A DNA stretch of 13,401 bases, from contig JAQXFL010000118.1 in NCBI GenBank assembly GCA_029250345.1, positions 1 to 13,401 on the forward strand, given 5' to 3'. Below the pieces are notes generated by a model. It was not told the DNA's origin. It worked only from the letters and a program-made list of their open reading frames with translations, and made no database searches. The translations under genes were made by a program, and so were the position numbers. This document shows, one piece after another, positions 1 through 6,879 of this stretch (its first letter is position 1; every line of letters starts with the position of its first letter). Origin of the DNA: Candidatus Poseidoniaceae archaeon (lineage in GTDB: Archaea; Thermoplasmatota; Poseidoniia; Poseidoniales; Poseidoniaceae).

Positions 1-275
1 TCTTTTGCTGCATTTTGGATATGCGATGCAATCCATGATTTGAGTTGCTCCAAGGATTCTATTGCCGTTTTGGGGCGACGCATCATAAGCCCACACAATG
101 CATCTTCTAACACGATACCAATGACTTGAGACGGGCGAAGTGGCCCGGAAATCCCAACCTTCGAGCCAAGAAACCATTGGCGCTTACAGCGCAGAAACGT
201 CGTAAGCCCACTCGCTGAGATTCGAGAACGTGAACGCCCTAATGGCCCTCCAAGTGGTGGAATTCCAACAGGCAT
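1..275 (-). CDS. Probable PD-(D/E)XK (RecB/Cas4-like) nuclease, N-terminal part
   Basis: The reading frame starts at an ATG at 275 and is open to the left window edge, giving about 91 residues; the rest lies outside. What is seen: after a Pro/Gly/Arg-rich start comes I-S-A-S-G-L-T-T-F-L-R-C (residues 19-30), then K-R-Q-W-F-L-G and later I-G-I-V-L-E-D-A-L (52-60). This order matches the opening of RecB/Cas4-type nuclease domains (S-x-S-x-[IL]-x-x-[FY]-x-x-C-x-x-x-[WF], then a G-x-x-x-H box), where the early Cys often joins an Fe-S cluster. The usual His of the second box is Glu57 here. The catalytic D/E-x-K core would be beyond the edge, so activity cannot be judged. A Shine-Dalgarno sequence (GAGGTG, 285-290) overlaps the ABCE1 stop codon and the gap is only 13 bases, so it is co-transcribed with ABCE1. 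The family call is inference from a short N-terminus. Confidence 0.55.
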   Translation of the reverse strand, partial: MPVGIPPLGGPLGRSRSRISASGLTTFLRCKRQWFLGSKVGISGPLRPSQVIGIVLEDALCGLMMRRPKTAIESLEQLKSWIASHIQNAAK

Positions 276-288
276 TACGCATCACACC

Positions 289-2067
289 TCAATGATCGAA
301 CGAATAGTAATCGCCAATTCCTCGTTGTTCCCTGTCTTTTCGACTTTCCATCTTGTTAATCCGTGGGCGTTTTGAGTCGTGATCACGACGGAAAGTGACA
401 TTCACGCCTTCTAAAAATCGATTCATTCCGGCGCGTAGTTTGAACGGCCCCTCGGCTTTACCGTGAACGCCTCCCTCGCCTTCGAAAACAAGTAAGGAGT
501 CACTTACAATGTCGATGAAGTAGACGTCATGGTCAATGACGAATGCTGATTTTTCGTTGGCTTCCATCGTTCTACGAATCGCTTTGGCAGCCTCCATGCG
601 AGCGTTCGCATCCAAGTGAGCCGAGGGTTCGTCCAGAAGATACAGGTCTGCTTCCCGGCCCAAACAGATGGCGATGGAAACGGCCTGTCGCTCTCCACCG
701 GATAATTTCTTGACTCGCTTAGGAAGGAGTTGGTCCACACCTAAGGCTCGAATCACGTTGACATTGTATTCCCCAACACGCCACTTTGGGCCTATCTCAC
801 TGTCGAGCCACAATTGAACACTGCAGTCCATGTCAACATCAATGTGTTGAGGCTTGTAGGAAATGGTGGCGTTCTCGGTCACCCATCCTTCGTCGTACCC
901 ATGCTCACCTGCTAAGACTTTGATCATGGTCGACTTTCCAGTTCCATTCGGACCAACGACACCTACAACTTCCGAGCGGTGAACTGCACCTTCTCCCGTT
1001 GTCAGTTTGAAGTCACCAAGCGTTTTGGTAAGACCGCCCCATGAAACTACTTCAGAACCAATTTCTGAAATCCGGTCGCTGTGATTAAGGAACTTGATCG
1101 GTTTATCTCGAATACGAACATTTTGTTCTGGAAGGAAACCATCGAGGTACGTATTGATGGCTTGGCGGGTTGTTCGTGCAGGAGTAAATATTCCGAAGGC
1201 TCCTTTCTTCCCATAGACAATGTGAACCAAATCAGCCAGTACATCCAGAACTGCGAGGTCGTGTTCAATCACAATAACTCTCTTGGTTTCGGCCAATTTT
1301 TGTATAATTCGAACGATGCGCATCCGCTCGTGTATGTCCAAATACGATGAGGGCTCGTCAAAGAAATAAACATCGACATCTCGTAAAAGTGTAGCACAGA
1401 TAGCCATTCGCTGCAACTCACCACCAGACAATTGCTGTACTGTTCGTTCCAGAAGATGGTCAATTCCTAAATCACTGGTGAGCTGCTCAAACATGTTGCG
1501 TTCATCGACCCGAGAAAGTAAATCACGAACTGTTCCCTTGATTTTCTTAGGAAGCCGATCTACATTCTGAGGTTTGAGGGCAACACGGATGTCACCTTTT
1601 TTGACGGCGACAAAAAAGTCACGTAATTCTCCTCGTGGAAGTGATTCAATAACATCATCCCAGTCTGCTTCCTTGTTGAGCCAGTCACCAAGGTTTGGAA
1701 TCATTCTCCCCGAGAGAGCATTGATTGCTGTTGACTTACCCATTCCATTCGGGCCAAGAATACCAACTACGCTTTCTTTCGAGGGAGTGGGGAGACGGAA
1801 TAATCGGAAACCGTTCATTGAATATCTGTGTATCATATCGGTTTCCAACTCACTCGGGAGTTGTTCAATGATGAGGGCGTCATGAGGACACTTGTTGATA
1901 CAGATTCCACATCCAATGCAGAGGCTCTCAGAAATGTGAGGTTTACCGGTTTTTTCGTCAAGAATGATGCATTCCTGACCGTTTCGAACCGGTGGACAAA
2001 AGGCATGGCATTCATCGTTGCACTTCTTTGGTTGACAATTGTCCTCTTTGAGGACTGCGACTCTCAT
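289..2067 (-). CDS. ABCE1/Rli1 ribosome recycling ATPase
   Basis: This 592-residue twin-ATPase protein splits post-termination 70S ribosomes into subunits together with the release factor aRF1/Pelota. All family parts are visible in order. The N-terminal Fe-S domain has eight Cys (11, 16, 20, 24, then 50, 53, 56, 60), the second set in C-I-G-C-G-I-C-x3-C-P. Nucleotide-binding domain 1 has Walker A G-P-N-G-M-G-K-S-T at 105-113, signature L-S-G-G-E-L-Q-R at 213-220, Walker B with D-E at 237-238 and switch His269. Domain 2 has Walker A G-P-N-G-T-G-K-S at 372-379, signature L-S-G-G-E-R-Q at 455-461, Walker B D-E at 479-480 and His513. The Arg/Lys-rich tail ending in D-Y-Y-S-F-D-H is family-like. 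The start is fixed by a strong Shine-Dalgarno sequence five bases upstream and by the conserved M-R-V-A-V opening. It lies 113 bases downstream of L10e and just before a nuclease gene. It appears intact and functional. Confidence 0.98.
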   Translation of the reverse strand: MRVAVLKEDNCQPKKCNDECHAFCPPVRNGQECIILDEKTGKPHISESLCIGCGICINKCPHDALIIEQLPSELETDMIHRYSMNGFRLFRLPTPSKESVVGILGPNGMGKSTAINALSGRMIPNLGDWLNKEADWDDVIESLPRGELRDFFVAVKKGDIRVALKPQNVDRLPKKIKGTVRDLLSRVDERNMFEQLTSDLGIDHLLERTVQQLSGGELQRMAICATLLRDVDVYFFDEPSSYLDIHERMRIVRIIQKLAETKRVIVIEHDLAVLDVLADLVHIVYGKKGAFGIFTPARTTRQAINTYLDGFLPEQNVRIRDKPIKFLNHSDRISEIGSEVVSWGGLTKTLGDFKLTTGEGAVHRSEVVGVVGPNGTGKSTMIKVLAGEHGYDEGWVTENATISYKPQHIDVDMDCSVQLWLDSEIGPKWRVGEYNVNVIRALGVDQLLPKRVKKLSGGERQAVSIAICLGREADLYLLDEPSAHLDANARMEAAKAIRRTMEANEKSAFVIDHDVYFIDIVSDSLLVFEGEGGVHGKAEGPFKLRAGMNRFLEGVNVTFRRDHDSKRPRINKMESRKDREQRGIGDYYSFDH

Positions 2068-2072
2068 TCATT

Positions 2073-2080
2073 CACCTCCT
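2073..2080 (-). promoter_or_regulatory. Strong Shine-Dalgarno site of ABCE1
   Basis: On the minus strand the sequence reads AGGAGGTG, a near-perfect anti-16S match, followed by five bases and the ATG at 2067. A second ATG at 2071 lies out of frame and closer to the site, so 2067 is the supported start. Confidence 0.85.
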
Positions 2081-2137
2081 GTTGCTGTAATGTTTGCTTT
2101 TGGTTCGGACTTAAGGAACTCTCGCCCAATAAGCCTC

Positions 2138-2154
2138 AACAAACGAGGTTTGTT
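2138..2154 (-). repeat. Perfect inverted repeat, 7-bp stem and 3-base loop, in the L10e-ABCE1 spacer
   Basis: The minus strand reads AACAAAC-CTC-GTTTGTT, a perfect seven-base-pair stem with a three-base loop. It lies in the leader of ABCE1, or the trailer of L10e if the two are co-transcribed. No T-run follows it, so it does not look like a classical terminator. It could be an RNA hairpin or a binding site for a dimeric regulator; function is unknown. Confidence 0.6.
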
Positions 2155-2157
2155 TGA

Positions 2158-2176
2158 CACTGGGCTTGGCCCAATG
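2158..2176 (-). repeat. Inverted repeat, 8-bp stem and 3-base loop, just after the L10e stop
   Basis: The minus strand reads CATTGGGC-CAA-GCCCAGTG: eight pairs including one G-T wobble and a four-pair GC-rich inner stem. It starts five bases after the L10e stop codon (2181-2183) and is three bases from the second repeat at 2138-2154. It may protect or end the L10e transcript. Archaeal termination normally depends on T-tracts, and none is present here, so a 3'-end stability or processing element is at least as likely. Confidence 0.55.
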
Positions 2177-2180
2177 GGTT

Positions 2181-2720
2181 TCAAATGAGTCCCTTGAGGT
2201 GCTCGTGTCCCTTGATGAGGCGTACCGTACAAGGTGTTGGGAATTTCATGCTCGCCTTACGAAGTGCGTCACGGGCGGTGAGGTAGTTTTCAGGGTGAAC
2301 TTGCAACGAAATAACTCGCTGTCCACGCTTAACACGGGCTGCAGTTCCGACGTTCTTTCCGAAAGCACATCGCATACCTTGAGAAACACGGTCAGCACCT
2401 GCTCCAGTTGCTTGCTTGTTTTCACGGAGGACATGATGAGGGAAGGTGTGGACACGGAGAGCGTATCCTTGGGTTCCGGCAATCTTACGGATGGTTGAGT
2501 TTGAGATAACACGGGCAGCTTCAAGTGCCGTGTGTCGGATCTGACAGTTGTTGTCAGCACGGAGTTCCATGACGACAGGGAACTTCCCTGTCTCCGCAGC
2601 AACACGGTTTCCAGCGTGGAATGACTGGATTCTGTTGTTTGGCACACCGCCGATGTACTTACGTCGGGTGTAGGCAGGACCTTTGAGGCGGCGATACATC
2701 GATGCTGGTTTACGTGCCAT
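2181..2720 (-). CDS. rpl10e: Large-subunit ribosomal protein L10e (uL16 family)
   Basis: This 179-residue protein belongs to the archaeal/eukaryotic L10e family, equivalent to bacterial L16, which sits near the tRNA elbow and the peptidyl-transferase centre of the large subunit. The sequence is family-typical throughout: an M-A-R-K-P-A opening, then Y-T-R-R-K-Y-I-G-G near residues 17-25, and the highly conserved central block R-V-H-T-F-P-H-H-V-L-R-E-N-K followed by A-G-A-D-R-V-S-Q-G-M-R-x-A-F-G-K. The ATG at 2720 is chosen over an in-frame ATG at 2765 because homologues start at M-A-R-K and because GGAGAG (2727-2732) sits six bases upstream. A TATA-like GATAAAGG precedes it at 2763-2756. The gene is divergent from the membrane protein at 2869 and upstream of ABCE1, so two ribosome-related genes are adjacent. 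Confidence 0.97.
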   Translation of the reverse strand: MARKPASMYRRLKGPAYTRRKYIGGVPNNRIQSFHAGNRVAAETGKFPVVMELRADNNCQIRHTALEAARVISNSTIRKIAGTQGYALRVHTFPHHVLRENKQATGAGADRVSQGMRCAFGKNVGTAARVKRGQRVISLQVHPENYLTARDALRKASMKFPTPCTVRLIKGHEHLKGLI

Positions 2721-2755
2721 GATACTCTCTCCAAGCACTCCTGCGACCAATGTTT

Positions 2756-2763
2756 CCTTTATC
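2756..2763 (-). promoter_or_regulatory. Candidate TATA box for L10e
   Basis: The minus strand reads GATAAAGG followed by AAAC. With the usual archaeal spacing of about 25 bases, transcription would start near 2734, just ahead of the GGAGAG ribosome site, giving a leader of roughly 14 bases. The motif closely matches the element at 2831-2838 on the other strand. No transcript data are available, so this is inference. Confidence 0.4.
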
Positions 2764-2830
2764 ATCTCTCCGCTTCATCCATTCGGCACAAAATCAAGAA
2801 ATGAGGAAGAACTCCTTCGCTCACATTTCG

Positions 2831-2838
2831 ATAAAAGG
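2831..2838 (+). promoter_or_regulatory. Candidate TATA box for the membrane protein at 2869
   Basis: ATAAAAGG lies 30 bases before the ATG at 2869. Standard archaeal spacing puts the transcription start around 2860-2862, leaving a leader under ten bases. No Shine-Dalgarno sequence is visible there (the bases before the ATG are CT/CA-rich), which fits a nearly leaderless message. Confidence 0.4.
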
Positions 2839-2868
2839 TTTCATGTGCTCCGTTCACACCCTCCAATC

Positions 2869-4116
2869 ATGGCGAAGGGGTGGCGTGGACTTCTTGAGGA
2901 AGAATCTGAACACCAATGGCTGGCCATGGGTGGATTTTTCGTATTCATCATCATCGGGGCTTTGCTGATTCAGGGCACATCTACCCTTCCAGGCGTCGAC
3001 TATCGAACCAACGGTTTGGACGAAATTGATGGGCGCGTATTGGAAATAATCTACGGCGACTCTGGCTCGTACACTGCAATGGTCATCACCAACGGAGAAG
3101 GTGAACTCCTCCACCACAACAACGCTGGTGAGGTTCACGACATAGGTGGGGAATACCCCGATGTTCTCGGACTCAGTTTCATCACGGAATTGCACGATGG
3201 AAGCATCGCAGTATCTCCGCAGAACAACACTCTCGACATCATCCATGTAAACGCTGAAACCGAACAACGCACCGTTCTTTCACTTACAGACGGCGGAGAA
3301 CAATTCGACGTGTTGGATTTGGCAGAGCAAAAATCTGAGGAATCCTATCGCTGGCTTATGGTCACCGATGAAGCGGAATATTCCGGCCTTCGAGGTTTTG
3401 GCCCGGTAGGAAGCGCATTGCTTCCAGTTGATGAACCAATGAAGAATGCGGGGCTAACGGTTGCAACCCCTGCTCCATCGAACATTAATTGGAAGATGGT
3501 TGAGTCACTGGGCGATGGCCAATGGGTTGCCGTAGGTTCGATGAGCAGTGTATTCGGCAATGATGACAGTCCAGCAACTCCGACGAAACAACCTGTCATT
3601 GGATTCATCACATGGAACGAAGGACCGACTGCGCCAATGCTGACCTCAATCGAAGAGATTGACAAGGGTGAAATCCATTCACTCATTCAACTTGACAACG
3701 GAACATTGCTGGCTGCTGGGACTGATTCTGCACTTTACATCGGCAAAGATCGAACAACGACTTCTATCGATGTGGCGAGTGTTTCTGCCACACTCGATGA
3801 GACCGGAAAGGTATGGATGCTTGGTAGCAAAGGAAGTACATCGGTAATGCGGTTCGCCGATGGAGAATTGGAAACATTACCACTGTCACGCCCTATACCA
3901 CTCAACATCGAAGTTTCTGATGTTTCAGACGACATCCTCTATGCGCACGGAGTCAACGAGAATGGCGAACCAGTGACCTACTCTATCGACACTTTAGCGA
4001 TTGGCTCTATAGAGAGCGGTCGTGGATTTTTGAACCTTATGTTCGTCGCCATATCGAGCGTGGTGCTTGGTGTAATGTTATGGACTGGAAGCAAGAGATT
4101 AATCCAAAACCTATGA
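2869..4116 (+). CDS. Two-pass membrane protein with large, probably beta-propeller, external domain
   Basis: I do not recognise a named family. The 415-residue protein has one hydrophobic segment near the N-terminus (about 18-35, G-G-F-F-V-F-I-I-I-G-A-L-L-I) and one near the C-terminus (about 387-405), the latter followed by G-S-K-R-L, which suggests both ends are cytoplasmic. The intervening ~350 residues are acidic, cysteine-free and built from repeated 40-50 residue units of the form 'short strands, D/N-G-x-x-x-x-x-x, strands', for example around D-G-S-I-A-V-S, D-G-Q-W-V-A-V-G, N-G-T-L-L-A-A-G and G-K-V-W-M-L-G. I can draw roughly six or seven such units, which suggests a propeller outside the cell. 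The start at 2869 gives a natural short cytoplasmic tail; an earlier in-frame ATG at 2683 would run antisense through the L10e start and is unlikely. It is divergent from L10e and 108 bases upstream of mutS. A sensing or adhesion role is possible but unproven. Confidence 0.8.
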   Translation: MAKGWRGLLEEESEHQWLAMGGFFVFIIIGALLIQGTSTLPGVDYRTNGLDEIDGRVLEIIYGDSGSYTAMVITNGEGELLHHNNAGEVHDIGGEYPDVLGLSFITELHDGSIAVSPQNNTLDIIHVNAETEQRTVLSLTDGGEQFDVLDLAEQKSEESYRWLMVTDEAEYSGLRGFGPVGSALLPVDEPMKNAGLTVATPAPSNINWKMVESLGDGQWVAVGSMSSVFGNDDSPATPTKQPVIGFITWNEGPTAPMLTSIEEIDKGEIHSLIQLDNGTLLAAGTDSALYIGKDRTTTSIDVASVSATLDETGKVWMLGSKGSTSVMRFADGELETLPLSRPIPLNIEVSDVSDDILYAHGVNENGEPVTYSIDTLAIGSIESGRGFLNLMFVAISSVVLGVMLWTGSKRLIQNL

Positions 4117-4130
4117 CATTGAAATAGTCT

Positions 4131-4141
4131 TAGAAAAAAGG
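4131..4141 (+). promoter_or_regulatory. Weak candidate TATA element upstream of mutS
   Basis: TAGAAAAAAGG resembles the ATAAAAGG elements elsewhere in the window. It would place transcription start near 4162. That gives a leader of about 60 bases to the preferred mutS start at 4225, or a nearly leaderless message from the in-frame ATG at 4171. Confidence 0.25.
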
Positions 4142-4224
4142 ACTTCTTTCTTGACGACGCGAGAACCTTCATGTGCTCTCGGCAACGACAGAGAACTCCA
4201 GCGAGAGTAAGGAGTGTATCGAGT

Positions 4225-6879
4225 ATGGCAAAAAGGGGTATGATGGACCAATTTATGGACATCAAGGAAGAACACCCCGATACCATTCTTTTCTTCAGGA
4301 TGGGAGACTTTTACGAACTGTTTCACGAAGACGCTGTCGTTGGCTCTGAAGTGTTAGGGCTTGCCCTCACATCAAGGGATAAGAAAGCAGCAAAGCCAAT
4401 CCAAATGGCCGGATTCCCGTGGCATGCACTGGAAGACAATATTCGAGTCATGCTCAAGGCTGGACACAAGGTCACCGTAGCAGAGCAAGAGCAAGAATTG
4501 AGAGAAGGTGCCAAACTTCTCGAGCGGATTGTTACCCGTGTCTACACACCTGGCAGCCTGTATGAAGAATCGTTGCTCGGAACAGATGAACGCTCCCTCC
4601 TTGTATCAGTGACCCTTGGAAAAGATGCATTAGGCCTCGGCATTTTTGATGCATCGACCGGACAAGCATGGGCATCAAATCTCGAAGGAGACGACCGCTT
4701 CGCCCGTGCATTGGATGAAATTATGCGCTGGAGGCCAACGGAAATTGTCGTATCTCCGAAAGATGCGGAGGACGATTCTCTGTGTGCTCTCTTTTCACAC
4801 TTGGACGGCGTTCTCATCAGCCAACACCGAGCCAGCGATTCGAAACGAAGAAACCGACTTGAAAAAGTTCTCAAAGTTGCCGACCTGGGTCACCTGGATT
4901 TAGACGATGCCCCATTGGCATTAGCTGCGGCAGGGCTTGCTGCAGACTATCTAGCAACAATGCACATTGCTGACGAAGTGCCCATACGAGATATCGAAGT
5001 TATCGATGAAGCAGGACATTTGGTCTTGGACCAAACGACTCTACGCAATTTAGAACTGACCTCGACATTGGCAGGAGAATTCGAAGGCAGCCTTCTTGCG
5101 TCTCTCAATGCGTGCCGAAGTGCGATGGGTCGAAGGCTGCTGAAAACATGGATACTACGTCCATTGTGCAATATCGAAGCAATTCATGCCCGTCATGAAG
5201 CAGTTGGCTCACTCTCTCGATCTGCACGGCGGCTCGATGCCATCCGCGAAGCACTACGTGGCTTGAGAGATATGGAACGGCTGGCAACTCAATTGGCCTA
5301 CAACAGGTCGAACGGCCGAGACCTCATGGCCGTATCAGACGCACTAGAGCGAATGCCAGCCATCATCAATTTGTGCCAGGAAACAGAAAACCCCCTTCTA
5401 TCCCACCTCTCCAGTGATCTCGACTGTTTGAGTGAGATGGCCGAAGATATCCGCCGAACTCTCGTGGATGAACCCCCATTGAGTATCAGAGATGGCGGTC
5501 TTGTTCGAACAGGATTGAATCAAAGTATTGACGACCTACGTGACACTTCTGCTACTGGGCATTCTTGGTTTAAAAACTTGGAATTGCAGTTACGCTCAGA
5601 ACTGGAAATCCCCTCACTCAAAGTTCGTATGAACCGTCAAATAGGTTGGTTTATCGAAGTAACAAAATCCAATGAAAACAAGGTCCCGGAGGAATGGCGA
5701 CGTAAACAACAAATGACGAATGGCTCTCGATACATTACGACTGAACTCGCTGAACGTGATGACCTTTTACTCACTGCTGACACCAAGGTAAAGGAACTTG
5801 AGTACAGAGAATTCATCGCTTTGAGAGAGCGATGCAAAGTCAACGCACAAACTTTGGCAAACATTGCAGGAAGAGTCGCTGCGATTGACGTACTCCAATG
5901 CTTTGCATCAATAGCCCGAACTCGCTCATGGACACGTCCCGAACTTACCGAAGGCCACCACCTCAAAGCAGATGGAGCACGGCATCCGACGCTTGAAACT
6001 CAGTCAGGTTTCGTTCCAAATGATATTCATCTACAAAAAAAGAGGAATTTCCTGCTGATCACCGGACCAAACATGGGTGGAAAATCGACCTATCTGCGTA
6101 CGACTGCTCTGCTCACGATTCTTGCTCAATGCGGAAGTTTTGTTCCGGCCAAAAAAGCAAAAATCGGATTAGTCGACCGAATATTCACGCGCGTCGGAGC
6201 CAGCGATGATCTACGTCGAGGACGTTCAACCTTCATGATGGAGATGATTGAAGTCGCCCATATTCTTCGCCGTGCAACATCACAATCATTGGTATTGCTG
6301 GACGAGATCGGTAGAGGTACGTCTACATTCGACGGATTATCGATTGCTTGGTCGGTTACTGAGGACATATGTCGGCGCATTGGCTCACGGACATTATTTG
6401 CAACACACTATCACCAGCTTATCGGCTTAGAGGGGGAAGTGGACGGACTCGTGAACGTACATGTCCAAGTCGCACAATCTGACGGTGAATTACGATTCAT
6501 GCATACCGTTGCTGATGGACCTTGTGATGATTCATATGGTGTTCAAGTCGCAGCCTTGGCGGGACTTCCGAGAGCGGTTGTTGAACGAGCATCAGACCTG
6601 CTCGCTTTCCTTGAACAACAAGCAGACGGTGCTAAGGCAGGCGAGTCCGGAACTCCTTCAGCCCGTGCCCAAGGGCAATCCAGCCTCATGGGTTATTTTG
6701 CGGCTGCAGCGATGAATCAAACACAGCAATCACCACCTTCGACGCCAAGCATTCCCCCTGAGCAGCAAAAGACATTGGAATATCTTCGTCAAATAGACGC
6801 TGATGAACTTTCACCCCGACAGGCGCATGATGCACTCTATAGACTTAAGAAACTCCTTGGAGGTGAGTCGAATGTCTGA
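4225..6879 (+). CDS. mutS: DNA mismatch recognition ATPase MutS (MutS1)
   Basis: MutS binds mispairs and small loops, then becomes an ATP-bound sliding clamp that recruits MutL. The 884-residue protein is close to the usual bacterial length of about 850. The mismatch-reading G-D-F-Y-E motif has Phe29 and Glu31, followed by connector, lever and clamp regions. The ATPase domain has Walker A G-P-N-M-G-G-K-S at 614-621, S-T-F-M-M-E-M from 668, Walker B D-E at 693-694 and T-H-Y-H after it. A C-terminal helical tail has L-S-P-R-Q-A-x-x-x-L-Y-R-L-K-K-L, as in bacterial MutS1. A PCNA-type peptide lies at residues 818-825. The ATG at 4225 is chosen because homologues begin about there (M-M-x-Q-F aligns with the E. 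coli start region) and GGAG lies ten bases upstream. An in-frame ATG at 4171 would add 18 Arg-rich residues. MutL follows with an 8-base overlap. Bacterial-type domain order in an archaeal setting suggests old horizontal transfer (inference). Confidence 0.97.
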   Translation: MAKRGMMDQFMDIKEEHPDTILFFRMGDFYELFHEDAVVGSEVLGLALTSRDKKAAKPIQMAGFPWHALEDNIRVMLKAGHKVTVAEQEQELREGAKLLERIVTRVYTPGSLYEESLLGTDERSLLVSVTLGKDALGLGIFDASTGQAWASNLEGDDRFARALDEIMRWRPTEIVVSPKDAEDDSLCALFSHLDGVLISQHRASDSKRRNRLEKVLKVADLGHLDLDDAPLALAAAGLAADYLATMHIADEVPIRDIEVIDEAGHLVLDQTTLRNLELTSTLAGEFEGSLLASLNACRSAMGRRLLKTWILRPLCNIEAIHARHEAVGSLSRSARRLDAIREALRGLRDMERLATQLAYNRSNGRDLMAVSDALERMPAIINLCQETENPLLSHLSSDLDCLSEMAEDIRRTLVDEPPLSIRDGGLVRTGLNQSIDDLRDTSATGHSWFKNLELQLRSELEIPSLKVRMNRQIGWFIEVTKSNENKVPEEWRRKQQMTNGSRYITTELAERDDLLLTADTKVKELEYREFIALRERCKVNAQTLANIAGRVAAIDVLQCFASIARTRSWTRPELTEGHHLKADGARHPTLETQSGFVPNDIHLQKKRNFLLITGPNMGGKSTYLRTTALLTILAQCGSFVPAKKAKIGLVDRIFTRVGASDDLRRGRSTFMMEMIEVAHILRRATSQSLVLLDEIGRGTSTFDGLSIAWSVTEDICRRIGSRTLFATHYHQLIGLEGEVDGLVNVHVQVAQSDGELRFMHTVADGPCDDSYGVQVAALAGLPRAVVERASDLLAFLEQQADGAKAGESGTPSARAQGQSSLMGYFAAAAMNQTQQSPPSTPSIPPEQQKTLEYLRQIDADELSPRQAHDALYRLKKLLGGESNV
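6676..6699 (+). other. PIP-box (PCNA-interacting peptide) encoded in MutS
   Basis: MutS residues 818-825 read Q-S-S-L-M-G-Y-F, matching the eukaryotic/archaeal PIP consensus Q-x-x-[LIM]-x-x-[FY]-[FY] at every fixed position. It lies in a low-complexity Ala/Gln/Ser/Pro stretch between the ATPase domain and the C-terminal helical tail. That is where bacterial MutS carries its beta-clamp motif (Q-M-S-L-L in E. coli, from memory). Binding to PCNA is inference from the motif. Confidence 0.7.
6859..6866 (+). promoter_or_regulatory. Shine-Dalgarno site of mutL inside the mutS end
   Basis: GGAGGTGA lies within the last codons of mutS, six bases before the mutL ATG at 6872. It fixes the mutL start and points to translational coupling of the two repair proteins. 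Confidence 0.85.

Noticed and set aside
2246..2734. 162-codon open frame on the minus strand overlapping L10e
   Set aside because: It is a shadow of the highly conserved L10e gene in another frame and shows no recognisable domain or ribosome site.
2721..2765. Extension of L10e to the ATG at 2765
   Set aside because: Homologues begin at M-A-R-K, and a ribosome site sits directly before the ATG at 2720.
2683..2868. Upstream extension of the membrane protein start to the ATG at 2683
   Set aside because: It would run antisense through the L10e start and the promoter region, and it would put a long unstructured stretch ahead of the first membrane segment.
2854..3267. 137-codon open frame antisense to the membrane protein
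   Set aside because: The translation looks random, and the opposite strand has clear membrane segments and repeated strand units.
4129..4152. Imperfect A/T inverted repeat (AGAAA...TTTCT) before mutS
   Set aside because: The stem is short with a large loop in A/T-rich DNA, and the stretch is better read as a TATA-like element.
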